NCBI RefSeq assembly: GCF_014805625.2
Contig: NW_023998433.1
Location: 4,835,757 to 4,899,756, forward strand
DNA from: Glossina fuscipes
Taxonomy: Eukaryota > Arthropoda > Insecta > Diptera > Glossinidae
DNA length: 64,000 nt
Direction of reading: 5' to 3'
Shown: positions 1 through 13,159 of the stretch, in pieces
Position numbering within the stretch: position 1 is the first letter of the stretch
Layout of the letters: every line of letters starts with the position of its first letter
Position numbers and translations under genes: made by a program
The notes under the pieces: model-generated
What the model saw: the letters and a program-made list of their open reading frames with translations, nothing else
Database searches by the model: none
Told to the model about the DNA's origin: nothing

Positions 1-1929
1 TTTAGATCAACTCTAGAACACATGCGCATTTGAAGCGTTTCCGTGGTTAATTTCTAACGTAATTTTTGCGTTTTGCTTCCGATGTTATCTCTTATTGATG
101 TGGTGTTCTTGATGGAAACTGTTGTCTGCTTATCTGGTATTATTTTAGCTTTACAGTGATGTGGGTGAGCTTGTAAATAAGCCCTTCTATTTTCAGACTA
201 GGTTTAGGTAATAATCTCCAACATTTATTCAAGTCGAATTGTAGCTGTGAGCGTTCAGCTCAAATTTGTTGACTTTAGTAATTACGACAAAACACTGCAA
301 TGAATTGATGCATAATCATCAACACTGCCAGAGTTCCCATTTGGCATAGAAGGAATGAGGAGATTAATATACCATCATCTTTAAATCGTGCTTTAAAATA
401 CAAATATTTTTTTTTTATTTCTCGCGAATCGTTCTTTGAAACATGCACTTATTCATTTATTTATTTCAAGGATTCAATACACAAGACTTCCAAGGCCAAA
501 TTTAAGTCTATTAAAGTAAATTTCAGTTACACATTGGGAACATATAGTATTTTAATAACAATATATTACCAAAAAATCCAAATTTCAAACGAAATGGTGT
601 AGTAGATGCAGAAGGCAGTCCTACAATGCAACTTAAAATTGAAGTTATAAATCACAACGTAATATAACCCATTTGCACCTTACAAATTACAATTCGACTT
701 CCAAGCCATAAACTAAGAAATTCAATAAATCATAACTGTCATACTATAGACCGTGTCCCATGGTGGTTGCAATTAAAAAAAAAGAAAAGCTAACGACATT
801 GCCACTCCAAATGGTACACATAATGGAACCGAATAGACAAACTTTAATGAGCGCAATGGGATGCCAACCCCTCTTCACAGCTCATCTCATTATCATTCCA
901 ACAACAAGGAAGAAGCCCAACCCGAAAAGCACTATTCGAGTGAAAAACTATAGGTAGGCCCGGTGGCAGATAATTCCAGCAACGCGCAACGCGCCCAAGA
1001 AAGGACCTCTCAAAACACCTGCATCTACTTAAACATAAGAATCATAGAACATAAATTTAGAGGCAGGCCATACTTAATTACCCTTTTAGAATGCAATAAG
1101 CTATGGCACACTGAGAAATGAGCAAAATACATCCCAAAACCGCTTAACATGCTCCGACATATGTGCCCAACCACAAATATTATATATTATAATAACGTTA
1201 TTATGATAACGTACAACAGAATTCAAAATATGACAAGGCAGAGAAAACATAAGGTGTAGTACCAGCTACCACTTTCAGGTCACAAATTATCTACGTTTGA
1301 CTAATTCCGGCAGATAAGTACTATTGGATTAAATTGAGCGCAATGTAGTCACTACTTTTCCATAGATGAACTCAATTGTTTGTCAAAGATAAGATGATGA
1401 TCAACAAATATATCCAGGCACTTATGTAGGTCAACAATCTCTTTTTGGACTCGCCAATGAGGGTATTTAATTGGGGAGAAGACTTATATTTCGACGGGTT
1501 TATGAGCAAAGCGCTAACTGAAGACCATTCAAAATCTTATCCAAGATTATAACTGATATTACACTCGAGAATTCTACTCAATTTGTAAATAATTGATTAG
1601 TAATTGAGACTGTGCTTACGGAGGATTGGTATTATCCAGAAATCAAGAGTCTGCCAATATGGTTGTCATGTATTCGTTAGACTGGAGATTAAGTGGTGTG
1701 TTAAATGACTTTTCCTTATATCAGAGCGGGTCCACCCCGTGAGCTTATGTGGTCCAAATTTAGCGTATTTAATTTTCTGGAAGAAGATTTTATCATACTT
1801 CATCATACGCAATAAGTATGTAGAAATTGTAGATTTATTTTTCCGTATATTGTTAAATTGATAATGTTCCATGTTAATTCTGTATTGGTTCAGTCGGTTT
1901 TCCCCTTGAATTGAAAGAAAGTGCGTGTT
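1..1929. other. Intergenic, no gene recognised
   Basis: I find no supportable gene here. A 65-codon open frame at 760-957 and a 97-codon frame on the - strand at 1666-1959 have no family features. The latter lies just before, and antisense to, a decayed LINE, so part of this stretch may be the unrecognisable upstream portion of that element. Confidence 0.5.
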
Positions 1930-3060
1930 GTGCCTATAACTTAAGCTAAAACTGTCCATTCTATTGATGATTTGAGATCTATTTCAATTTTTCCGGCTAT
2001 TTCCAAAATTGTAGAACATATTCTCAAAGATCAGATTTTTTCTGCTGTGCTAAGACTTATTTCACCGTCCCAATATGCGTTTCGTCCGGGGCATAGCACC
2101 ACGAGTCTATAAATAAACTTAGCCGGTACTATTAGAAGTAAGGTGAAAGGTTCTCACATGACGCCCTTGGTAACCGTAACAGATTATCAATGACAGTCTA
2201 TGACAACTTTTGGAAAGGTGCTTAATTCCCTATTTTTAATGCGGCGAAATCTAAGGCTATGCTTTTTGGGAACGCAAATGGGTTCGGTTCTTCTTGGTGC
2301 AACCTATATTGAAATTGTTGACATATATAAGTGCTTAGATATATATATTGATAATAATCTTACCTTTGAAAACCATATTGAATTCATGCATGAGAAAGTT
2401 GCGGGTACTTTACGAGCTATTTATTCCAATAGTACCTATTTACCGCAGTGGACTAAATTCCTGGTTCTGCTGGTAACTTTTTAAAAAATTGTAAATTTTA
2501 TGGTACGCTATGTATATGGTTTTGACGTGGCAGGGAGCATGTGTCTAAGTATGTTAAGTAGTTCTTGAGATGTACTTTCGCAATATTCTCATTATGGCGT
2601 AGTCTGCAGCAGTCAAATGTGGCCTGCTTCCCAATCTATGCTCTGAATTTGTTTTTATGAACGCCACTAGGAATCTATAGGTCTCTACAGTTTTGATTAG
2701 ATGTAGGTGTTTTAATAGATCTTTTTGATATGTGTAGCGCGACGCTGGAACCATTTATCACTGGACTTACGCATTTTTTCGCACTATGATAACACCTTCC
2801 AGATTAAGCTATTTAGGTGCATTACCAAAGTTATATAGTGGATAATATGTTATTCGCTTATATTACGGGGGCTGTATTTCCTTATATATTCGATTGTAAG
2901 AGTATTTGGTAAGCAGTTAACTAGGGTCTGTTTGCGATTCTCAAAAAAAAAAAAAAATAATAATAAATAAATAAATAAATCAAAAGAAAAAGAAAGAATG
3001 CTACCATAACGGGGCTTAGTGCTGAATAATTTTAATCTTATTCTCAAAATTATTTTCTAT
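1930..3060 (+). mobile_element. Decayed non-LTR retrotransposon (CR1/Jockey-type), reverse transcriptase fragments
   Basis: Broken reverse transcriptase reads on the + strand. At about 1950-2110 one frame gives IDDLRSISIFPAISKI followed by the SPSQYAFRPGHSTT block, which is the conserved start of a non-LTR RT (RPISxLP, then QxGFRPGHST). After a gap, 2260-2484 gives the late RT block with YIDNNLTFENHIEFMHEKV and the PQWTKF thumb segment. Shifted frames then run to about 2820 with a plausible C-terminal RTLWN-like tail. The central catalytic YADD block is missing and there are stops and frameshifts, so the copy is dead. An A-rich run at 2940-2990 may mark the old 3' end. Clade is inferred from motif style only. 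Confidence 0.7.
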
Positions 3061-4896
3061 GGTTTGGAAGCCAAATTGCTTATGTCGAATTCTATAGATA
3101 GATATAGATTTTTAAATTGTGAAGTGTCAGCGGTAATTCTTAATTTTTTTTTATAAAGGTAGTTTATGTTATTGGATAAGTGTATTTATTGATTAATACA
3201 AGAGATAAGCAGCTTATACACTGCCTTTGTGCTTATTGAACTTTTATAGTGTTATGATGAAGTTTAGAATATTATTGTATCTAGTTTGGAATTTAAACTT
3301 TAACGAGCCAGTGCAAATTGTACTGTGTTACCTGTAGTCGCTTCAATGCACTAAATTGGCTCTTGAAGGGCTTCGTACTGTTTTCTGAATACATATAAAT
3401 ATTGAAATGATTAAATTAATTTCTGTTGCTATGTAAAGGTTACTTTTCATTAAATCCTCTATGCCAGACTAAGGTCAAAAAAACAAATCTACGTCTGACA
3501 AATTCATGTCTTATGGACCAAAATTTCCACTATAATATATTAAAAATTAGATCATTTTGCGGTGTTAAAACTTACTTTTTATAAGGATGGTCACATGAGG
3601 TCAAAACTTATTTTTATACTATCCAAATTTAGCATGCAGATATACTATTAGTTAACAGTTTTTGTTCAAATTTTTATTTTGCAACGACATTTGCAAAATA
3701 ATGGGAGTAGTTGTAAAGGTAATAGTATCTAGTCTGTTTTCAACAGGACTCATCCTCGAGCAAAAAATTATACTGAACAAATTTAATCAAAATGTCTTCA
3801 AAATTGCGATCCGTGGATTAGGCCAAATTCAGAAGACTATTTAAAACCAACCGGTACAAGGGAAGGTGAGGCTACAGAGCATCCGCAGAAGCTTTATATA
3901 TTGCTTATAACAGGCGGTGGAAGGTATAAATATTACATATCAATTGCCAATTAGTTTTCTAAGTGTTTAATAACTGCTAGGATACTAAAAGTTTGGGTCA
4001 ATCACAATGAAACGAAAAATGGATATGACAAAGTCAAACTTTAAAAAATCATGAGTAAAATAATAAATTCGTAACCCTCTTTCTTTCACTATAAAGTTGT
4101 ATTTTTAATAAACTCCATTAAATCAGTTCGGTCTCTCAATAAAAAGCAAAATAATAATTATAAATGGAAAGGGGTTCAATCGATCGTATGAAGGTATCTA
4201 CTATATGAAGTTTTTTGGTTGATGATTCATATAAAAATTTATGCATACAACTTTGCACATGTAAGATGCGTAAGAGACATTTTGAAAATTTTGAAGGACA
4301 ACAATCTCTAAATAACTGCACTTCATTCAAAGTGCATTATCGAGAAGTGCGTCTAAGACAGCATACACATTTTATATCCTTAGCATAACAATCTATGGAA
4401 TGAAAATTTCATTGATATTTGTCAATGGAAGTAGATCTGATCTGCTATCAAATATAGACATATTAGAGCGGTCAATAGACAAAGGAAATGCAAAGATAAA
4501 ACAATCATAAATTCAAAGAATTTAGGAATAATGAAAATTCTTCTCTTTAGTGAATAAAGACGACGTTTCATAGCCGCCTCCTTTGCTGATTGATTTGCTT
4601 GTCGTACTGAGTTTGGTAAAAAAATGATAGAAAACTTTCCACATTTTTATATGACATCATACGTGACTCTGAGTTAGATAGATTAGAATAGAGACGTGGA
4701 TATACATTGCGAACAAATTGCTGAAATAAGTGTTTTCAGTGGATGCAAAATGTATTCATTATATAAGATAATCCTATATAAGATTTTTATACATCTATTT
4801 TGAAGATCATTCATATCCAACATTTTCTCCAAACGAAAAGCATATTTTTCCTGTGCCTTCGCTTATCTGAAGGCGTCAAATTAATTTTTCATATAT
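3061..4896. other. Intergenic, no gene recognised
   Basis: AT-rich sequence with only short non-conserved frames. I see no gene, RNA gene or clear transposon here. Confidence 0.5.
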
Positions 4897-5606
4897 TAGG
4901 TGTTTGCAAAAATTTTGGTCAATGACTTCTATAGGTAAAAATGATAAAGAAATGGGAAATACCACTTTACATGACAGTTGAGTTCGATAGTTTTGACCTT
5001 ACTCTACATAAAATAACAGTTTTCCATTTATTATTATTGATTCATCCAGCATACGCCGATGCCAATCAAGGAGCGTTCAAAATTCTTCTTCCAAATTCAT
5101 TACTTTTGATGTTTTTTTGAAAAAATCTACCAACGAAGCTCATCAAACACTTTAAAGGGCTTATGGTGATGCTGCTATGCCAGTTGTCGGTTTTGGCTTC
5201 AACGGTTAAGAAATGACGACACGAATTGACTGAAAATGCCATTTTGTAGCCAATTATTACAAGAGTTATCCAGGATACACTGCTGCAGCTCGAATGGGAA
5301 ATTGTGCCACATTCAGCGTACTTATCAGGCATGGTGCCTTCTAATTAGCACTTGTTCAGATCGGTGCAACACGGATTGGCTGGCACGCGGGCCTGCAAAG
5401 TTGAAGAGTTGAGAAAATGAGTCGGGGAGTGGATCGCGAGCAAGCCAATATAAGTTCTTTCATCATGATATCGCCATGTTGCAAGAAATGTTGTAAAGTG
5501 CCGTAGAAAATGATGGAAATGAATTTGATTAATATATATTGTATCTATTGTCCACAATAAATGCTTTTTCAAGTGAAAAAGTGATCAACGTTTTTGCAAG
5601 CACCTA
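4897..5606 (+). mobile_element. Mariner deletion derivative, copy A (about 706 bp)
   Basis: The ends are inverted: GGTGTTTGCA at the left and TGCAAGCACC at the right, each directly flanked by TA, the mariner target. The 5' part corresponds to the start of the near full-length copy at 39719-40924, and the 3' part to its last 250 bp. The transposase centre is absent. The junctions match those in the copy at 8724-9428, which suggests a non-autonomous deletion lineage rather than independent decay. The remaining frames are broken, so it makes no transposase. Confidence 0.85.
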
Positions 5607-6147
5607 ATCTTTATTTCGTCGTATAAAATTCTTGCCAAGCAATTCCAATGCAAAATTTATTTTCAAATATTAACAGAACTTCTAATAATAATCTTTCTAT
5701 TATTCCCCGACGAATAATAATAAAATAAATAGACACGTACGCACATTATTATTTTACTTCATATTTAAGTCTTATGTTGAAGTCGATTTGGATAAAACAA
5801 TTATTACGCTCTTTACTCTTGCAAGTAAGGGTACACACGCATTCGCCCACGCCAACTACTACACAATAGCGACAACAAATTTATAAAATACGCTCAAATC
5901 TCTGATGAACGCTTCAAAGCTCATCAAGGAGCAACTTGAACGGTTGTTTTTCCTTCTTTTTTAGTCATGCCCATATATGATAGCACTTCTTGAGTTTTAT
6001 GATTACTCTGTACGAATTTCATTAATACACAACCATATTACTAGAGTAATGTTGGGATAATTGTATGAGTGTGTATACGTACGCCTATGAAAACATAAAG
6101 CTGTGAATCGTATCGATGAGTGCATGCCTGTATATATATATATATGC

Positions 6148-6185
<38 letters not shown>

Positions 6186-7029
6186 GCGAACGCCAACATA
6201 GATTTGTATTGATAATAATGACATGCTGGTCGATGATAAAACGGAAATGCTTTCTATCTTTCTTTATTGTTGCCTCTCTCTTCCTCATTTGTTTACATTG
6301 AAAATGTTCGTGGGATTAAGAGAACGTATTTGCTGCGTTTATTGTATATAATGTTTACACACACCCTTACGTACATGCTTTATATTTGGTGTATTTATAT
6401 AATGGAATTACTTCCAAAAACATTTTTATAGTAATTCATTGTAGCAGTAATTGCTGGGACTAAGTGATAACAATACATTAGTTTCTTTTTTTTTTTTAAC
6501 AAACTTCGATTTTATTCATCAAGTTTTTCAAGCACAATATGATCAGTTTAACGCTTCTCTAACATTTCAAGATCTTTCCAACGGAAAGATTTATCAAGAC
6601 TCTTGTCAAACATCAACTTCGGCAATAATCTCATCATTTGATATAGAAAACACTTCAGCACATTAAGCTTTATCAAACTATCTCCAAACATGTACATAAA
6701 CATAATTCCACTATGCAGAGCCTGCACTTAGCTAATGAGGGAAGAGCTGATTGACTCATTCTCCATAACTGTATTTATTATATCATAAAAGAAAAAAAAA
6801 TTTCTTGTTTAATTTTTTTAGTCCTAAAATAAAACTGAAGGCAAAAGGAGAGAACATTTTACTGAGAGATTTATTCAAACCAAATTCATTTGTAGTCTAA
6901 TTTATGGAAAAATATGATTCATATTCATTTAAGTAGTTGCCTGTTACTGTAATGAAAAGATAAGTAACAAGACTATAATGGGATACGGATCACCATTAAA
7001 TGCTCTTCACCATTTGTTTTAATACTTTC
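5607..7029. other. Intergenic, no gene recognised
   Basis: No gene is supported. Overlapping open frames on both strands around 6003-6301 are only readings of the TA microsatellite (YIYIYI). A poly-T/A-rich stretch follows at about 6487-6500. Confidence 0.5.
6131..6182. repeat. TA microsatellite
   Basis: Two TA runs (about 6131-6145 and 6151-6182) separated by TGCCTG. A matching TGCCTG precedes the first run, so the whole block may have arisen by slippage or local duplication. Confidence 0.9.
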
Positions 7030-7330
7030 ATTACGACATTTCCAAATAAGACGTTATGTACGAAGTGGTCCAAAAATTTGTTCAATTTAAACAGTTTTTA
7101 ATCGGTTTCGTCTTTGGACCAAAATACGTCGGTGTACTAAATTTCGGCGAAAATCTTAAAAATTGTTACCTGTAGGTGGTTGAACATAAGACGGCAAGAT
7201 GAACAGTCGCACAGACGAATTCCTGGGCATAATAAAAGGTGGACTCATCTCAAGTCTTTCTGGATGTAGCATACATTCGTACAAACTTAATATACCTTTG
7301 TAGCACAAGTGGTACAGAGTGAGATAAAAA
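7030..7330 (+). repeat. Dispersed repeat family R, partial copy
   Basis: It carries the family landmarks in order: CATAAGACGG with a nearby ACAGACGAA, TCTCAAGTCTTTCTGGATG, then AACTTAATATACCTTTGTA and GTACAGAGTGAGATAAAAA. The same order appears at 41440-41790 and 54285-55285, and inverted at 32245-32965. No coding potential is seen. I cannot assign the family to a named transposon. Confidence 0.6.
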
Positions 7331-7500
7331 TTTTAAAAACAATAACAAAATGAAATCTTATGCATAATAATATTTGTTTATAAAACAAAAAAAATTATAT
7401 ACTAAATATGTAACATACATAAAGAAAATATATTTATAAAGGATATTTCTATACGTTTTGCAAAAATGTGCTAAGTTTGTTAAATGAAAGCTTTATATAT

Positions 7501-7818
7501 TAAGAGCTTGCAAATATTTTGAGTATTTTGCGAAAATTTATGAAGAAAAATTGGTACAAATTAATCAAAAGATTTTCCATTATTTTCGTAAACTTTTCCC
7601 CATATTTTTGGCAACGTAGTGAGCCCGTATCAAAAGAACGATATTGCTTTGACAGTGCTCCAACCATCCACCCATTTTCGCACTTCTTCAGCATTTCGAA
7701 ATTGTATGCCAGCCAAGCCATTCGGCATCGTTTTGAACAAGTGGTAACCAAAAGGTGCCATGTCTGGTGAATACGCTGGGCGCGGCAGAACTTCCTATTC
7801 GAGCTGTAACAGTGTTTC
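7501..7818 (-). mobile_element. Mariner 3' end, copy B (truncated)
   Basis: The left end (AGAGCTTGC after a TA) is a degenerate version of the GGTGCTTGC terminus. The next 300 bp, read on the - strand, correspond to the transposase C-terminus, including a degraded RPAYSPD-type block near the right end. The mariner similarity stops at about 7818, where a LINE fragment in the same orientation begins. The 5' half and 5' terminus are missing. Confidence 0.75.
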
Positions 7819-8280
7819 TATACAGGTAGTTCCGGAAGTAGACACGATCAGTCAGGAACTGAGCGAGATAATAGTTTACCTCCCTATGTGCCCTTTTGGT
7901 CCATCGCGTTATGTTTGGGACAAAAATGGACGACCATCTTTTTTTTTTGTTATTCTTTCCCATGCGCCTCATTTCATATGCAAAATATCGATTGGCATGG
8001 TGCATGCGATCAAAAAAGGCGGCGTCCTCCGACACTGTTTGGAATCCGCACATCTGCCTCAGCGCGCTAAGACGATATATAACCGGCAACCTTCGGTATA
8101 CTACTTTAACGGGGCAGCTTGTTCCTTGTTATGGTGTGAACTATATACCTTGAAACCTGTATTGTTGCGAGAGCCTTACGAATGTTTCCCTAAACTGCCG
8201 AAACAGACGAAGTCGGATTTCGAGTCCGAACCATACACTTGTCAAGAAGACATATGTACTTTTATGAGCTCTCTGATGTA
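7819..8280 (-). mobile_element. R1/LOA-like LINE fragment (3' part of ORF2)
   Basis: A - strand frame contains FQTVSEDAAFFDRM, then ITRWTKRAHREVNYYLAQFL and TDRVYFRNYLYR. In R1/LOA-type elements the corresponding blocks are YRTVSEDALxVIAG and HGEVNFYLTQFLTGHGYFRKYL, which lie between RT and the C-terminal zinc knuckle. The frame then runs directly into mariner sequence at about 7818, so it has no intact ORF end. A 173-codon + strand frame over the same DNA is its antisense. Confidence 0.65.
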
Positions 8281-8723
8281 AATTTGTAGGCTAAGTAAAT
8301 ACAAAAGCAAATCTAGTTTAATTCAACTATTTTGCGGTGGGGTTAAAAACACATACATGGTAAAAATGAGGGGAAAACGAAATATTAATAAACATTGCGT
8401 TTAATAGATCTAGGTACAGTTGTTAAAATTGTCGATTATGGTATAGCAGCAGACATTAGAGTTTAATATCAATACACTTTTTTCTTAATTTGCACGTAAA
8501 CGAGAATAACACGAACACACATTTAAATAGTACCGAATTAATACCTAGATGTATCAATACTAACTATCACACATACCAAATATGATTTAAAAAAAAAAAA
8601 AATGAAATAAAATATATAAAAATATCATAGAACAACATTACAAGTATGCAATCTTTATGCAGACGCATACGTTATACGTATACAGAAAGACACTTGCTTG
8701 GTTGTGTTAGACCATTTATACAC
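8281..8723. other. Intergenic, no gene recognised
   Basis: Short AT-rich spacer with an A run at about 8588. No feature recognised. Confidence 0.5.
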
Positions 8724-9428
8724 TAGGACCTTCAGTTAATTTCGATTATTTTTTCACTTGTAAAAGGCATTTGATGAGGAAAACTGATACAATGTATATT
8801 AATCGAAATATTTTCCATCATTTTCCACAATTTTTACCGATCTTTCTGATAACGTGGCAATAGCGTGTCAAATGGTTTGCCAGCGATCTAATTATCGATT
8901 CATTTTAGCACTTTTTCAAATATTGTGAAGCTGCGTGGCAGCCAAGCCATGCTGTGTCGATCTAAACAACTGATATTCAGAAGGCGCCACATCTGGTGAG
9001 CACGCTGAGCGCGGCAGAACTTCCTACTCAAGCTGTAAGTGTTTACTTGGCAACTCTTGCAACAAGTGGTTAAAAAATGGCATTTTCAGTCAGTTTCTGT
9101 CACAAATTTTAAACCGTTGCAACCAAATCCAACAATCGGGATATGATGGAGCAGTATCAGCATAAGCTTCTGAACGTGTTTGGTGGGCTTCGGCAGCAAA
9201 TTTCTTCAAATTAAACAAGAAAAGTAATGAAGGTTGGAAATGTAATTTTGAGCGCTCTATGCGATTAGCGTCGGCATACACTGAATAAATCAATAATACT
9301 ATATGGAAAACTGTTATTTTAAGAAAGAGTAAAACCTTCAAATTTAACTTTTGTGTAAAGTGGTAATTTGCGTTACTTTCTCAATTTTACCTGTAGAAGT
9401 CGATAATCAAAATTAGTGAATAGTCCTA
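8724..9428 (-). mobile_element. Mariner deletion derivative, copy C (about 701 bp)
   Basis: TA-flanked, with decayed inverted ends (GGACCTTCAG at the left, reading into the 3' TIR, and a TAGTCC right end). On the - strand the 5' part reads YADANRIERSKLHFQ and onward to a degraded WLQRFK block. It then joins the transposase C-terminus (SPDVAPSEYQLFRSTQHGL), which is the mariner PxYSPDLAPxDYHLFRSMQH motif containing the third catalytic Asp. The middle of the gene is missing at the same junctions as in copy A. Confidence 0.85.
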
Positions 9429-10084
9429 ATATTATACTATATATATATATTATATTATATATATATTTAACCACTTTAGCATCCATTTGCGGTTTGAAGC
9501 GTAAAGATGAAATTATTACGATTTCATACATATTTACGTACAATACTGAAAAAATATTTACTCGTAAAAGTAATGAATGAAATGCTTGCACTTCAGAGTT
9601 TAATAAATTACAACTTACGTAAAAAACCGCATAAAAGGCAAACAAACGTACATTTACATAGAAAAGAATTCTAAAAATTACAAATCATTTGAATGTAAAT
9701 AAAAAAAAAGAAACTCTTCGAAGCGCAAATCACCCGCACAGAGAGAGAGTGAGAGAGAGAATGTGGAGGCACTTAACACTATGATGAAAAAACCAAAAAT
9801 CATTTTTATTCAAATTATCCTATTTATCATATGAAAATTTATCATTCCGTTTGTTCAAAAGAGATTTTCGCCTTTGCATATTCTTGCTTAGTGTAAAATT
9901 TTAAAGCCTTATTGCGTGTCTACTAGCAGTGCTCTCAAATTTGTGAAAATTCAAAGCAAAAAGACATAAGGCTACGATTAAATCATGCTTACCTATCGTC
10001 GTTACTCTAAAAGAGACGAAACAGGAGCAAAAAATTCAAAATTTCCACACCTTAATGTATTCGGAGGGCGTTGTCTATTTTTTC
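9429..10084. other. Intergenic with GA microsatellite
   Basis: A GA-rich run lies at about 9738-9760, and a palindromic AT run at 9440-9470. No gene seen. Confidence 0.5.
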
Positions 10085-10410
10085 CATTTTTGTATAATAA
10101 AAGTTGAAATTTATGTCGTGTATCTTTTGTAGTTTACGAGTAAGAGCAAGAAACACGGAAGGAAAAGGTGTTCTCAGTTTTTATTGTATTGCAGGCGTGT
10201 CCTTTGTATCCATTTTCAAATTGTTTTGCAAATTAATAAGCGATTTCTTCATTTTTACGAACAGGAGAACAGATACGACATGGTTGGGCGGACGGACAGG
10301 TGGACAGACGACCAGATGAACATGCTTAGGTGCATTCTGAATGTGATGCTCATGTCAAGGGTGCACATACTTTATGGGATTTTTGAAGCTTGCTTCGGGG
10401 CGTTATAAAG
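10085..10410 (+). repeat. Dispersed repeat related to family R
   Basis: Contains GGGCGGACGGACAGGTGGACAG, an ACATGCTTAGGTGCATTC block, and a GGCGTTATAAAGG tail. The ACATGCTTAGGTGCATTC block recurs inverted at about 29755-29785. Two overlapping open frames of 71-74 codons here are repeat-derived. Confidence 0.5.
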
Positions 10411-10696
10411 GTATCGAAAAAAAAGGAAAAGTTGATGTGCTATAATATTGGGTAGATAGGGCTAATTTTCTCCATTTTTGTACGGGCAGTAGGGCATCGC
10501 CTATGGAATATACGTTTTAATTTTTGTAGGTTTGTTTGCTGTAATTTGCGAGCAGTGAACAAAAAACTAATTTTTTTATTCTTAGAGAACAGAGGTACTG
10601 CCAGTTTAGATTTGATTTGACTGCGTGTAAAACGTTTGAGTGCGTGTAAGACGCTGAAGCCAACAACTTTATTTTTGTAAAAGGAGAGAGTTTGTG

Positions 10697-10726
10697 ACGA
10701 CGGACGGACGGACGGACGGACGGACG
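10697..10726. repeat. GGAC tetranucleotide microsatellite
   Basis: About seven tandem GGAC units. It sits at the ACGGACGGAC position of what looks like another degenerate family R copy (about 10480-10810), so it probably grew from the repeat itself. Confidence 0.85.
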
Positions 10727-10810
10727 TGTTTACATAAATTCAGTATTGAATATTGCTCTTCAAATCTTTCTTCTGGATGTTGCAAACGTTTTGACAAAAT
10801 AAATAGCCAC

Positions 10811-13159
10811 CTAGAATGGGTATAATAAAAGATATATGACGATGAAACTTTTTGTTTTGTGTAGAGCGTTAAATTTGATCCTAAATTTGTATTCATAAAT
10901 ATTTGAAAATGCGATAAAATGGTTGGACTTTTTGAAGTTGACAATAAACGACTGCTAATTATTATGCCATATCTACTTATTACGTTTTATTTGAATTTTT
11001 GATGGCTATAAGCGAGCCTGAAGGCGCGACTTCGAAATGCGTAAATCCATTCGAATTTGTATACTAAGCAAATTTTTATTTAATTGATTTATAATACATA
11101 ATAGCTCGACAGAAAAAAGTAGCTAGTAGTTTCCCATTAAAAAGAAATGTTTAGTCAATACACACGAAATTCGGATTATCCTATTGTTTTCACAAATGCA
11201 AAGGCAGCGTCACCACTAGACCTTCTGAAAAAATCAAATGCGATTTTGACAGGAGTCGCTTGATTGATAGCACGTTTTAAAAATAATACAAATTTTTTGC
11301 TAGAAATATCTAAGTACCGATCCCCTAACTTATTAATCGTTGCATTATACTGTATACAGTTTTGGATGTTGCAAACGAGAACATAAATCTGGCACACTCT
11401 AATGCTTCGATGGCAAGTTTATAAAGATTATATTTTAAGATAGATTTTTATCAATTTCTAAATAAGACATTATTATTATCATTTTGTCGCTGACACATGA
11501 ATTTTTATAAATCAAATCATTAGGTAAATATATCCACAAAGGATACGGTATCTAAAATTAAAAATTGCACAAACATTTAATTTTACTGGACCATACAGAA
11601 AAATAAGGATTTTAACACCAGATTTACCGATGTTTTGCATACACCTATTTTTGCCAAAACCTGTCAATTTAACGTTTGGAGATTTTCATTCCCCAGTTTA
11701 GTTCCAACTTATTCTAATGCGAATTAGTATTATCTCCATCCATTCGCAATGAGATTAGAAATGAATTTTTTCACATTATTGTGTATAACTTTCGATCCGA
11801 TGAAAATATTTTCGAAGACATATGATCCAGATGCTTATTAGGACCAGTTTCACGTTCAATTCAAGTAATGATTCCGACCGGCTTACTAACACGACCATAG
11901 TTCACAATAAAGTCTAGTCCAATATGTGTTAGAAAAAATTGGAAAATAAATAGAGAGTAGGAAAGTTTTATCGTTAGTTTTAGACGTAGTAATAAATCGA
12001 TCAAGACCATTTTTACACCGAACATAGAGGTGATTCTAGCGACCATTTAAGTAAAGTTATTAAAAAACATATTTACAAGATCGAAAGTTATAAAGGAGGT
12101 TTTCGCAGTTGGTTTAGTTTTCCTCTAGATAGTGGGCATATATGTGAATGAACATATTCCTAATCAATCAGGGAGTGTTTGCGCGAAATTCAAGATTCCC
12201 ACATTTTTCTTTTTACGATTAAGACGATTCGGGTTTCGGTAAAAGCAAAGTAGGCGTGCCGTAGAAAAAAAGAGCTTACATATATATAACCAATATATAA
12301 CATCCAAAGATATTTGCTACGTTATGCAGAGTTTTTGAGCTTGAAATCAGAATCCCATGAAATTGAACGGTGAGGTAAATTTGGTGTTACCGCTGTATGA
12401 AATACACTTAACCCCAAAGTTCAGTTTGCGATACCTAGAAATACACCGAGTTCCCATAAGATGATATAATGTTGATTAGCATTGGGATCGATATCAATTC
12501 TCCTTGATGGTCATAGATCAGCTTTGAAAATAACGAAACTAATCATAATACAGCCAAGACCGCAATAGAAAAAAAACCTAAAACATGCAAAGTTATAAGA
12601 GAGATGATTAACCGTCACACAGATGCACAGTTTACATACCACCTTGAAATATTCTAAATACTCAGTGAAAAAATAGTCTCCGGCGCGAAACGCAGATAAA
12701 ACTAAGAATATATCTTACAAGATTTTCTTTATATATTAGTGTGAGCTAATCGCCATCAACGATTTGTAGTTTTCGATTTCCTTATGCGTCATATAGGCTG
12801 CGTGCCACTTGTCGAACAAACCTGCCTTATAATAACATTGTGAAAACATCAACTAACGAATAACAATTTTGTCAACCATGTGCACCTTTGTCGTTTAGCA
12901 AATTTTTCTATCTCCTGCACATATTTTATTTGACTTCGCAATCTTTCAATTTTAGACTTGCGCGTACAAATAGATAGTCGAGAATATGCACATAAACATG
13001 TGTTAAAAACTTGAATTTCAAATGTTTTTATATGTATATATATATAAATAGAATGAAATCTAGCAACAACATGTTCTACGATTAGTAAACAACATTGAAT
13101 AATTAATTGCTTTCGAAAATTACAATTCTTTTTCCAAAATTTCAAATTTCAAGCCAACA
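10811..13159. other. Intergenic, no gene recognised
   Basis: No gene or clear transposon. Short - strand frames at 11176-11397, 11861-12046 and 12849-13145 lack recognisable motifs or a coding context. Confidence 0.5.

Noticed and set aside
760..957. 65-codon + strand frame
   Set aside because: No family features, no splice context and no neighbour supporting it.
6003..6301. Overlapping frames on both strands
   Set aside because: They are translations of a TA microsatellite.
7760..8281. 173-codon + strand open frame, one of the longest non-kinase frames
   Set aside because: It is antisense to the R1-like LINE fragment, which has recognisable protein blocks on the - strand.
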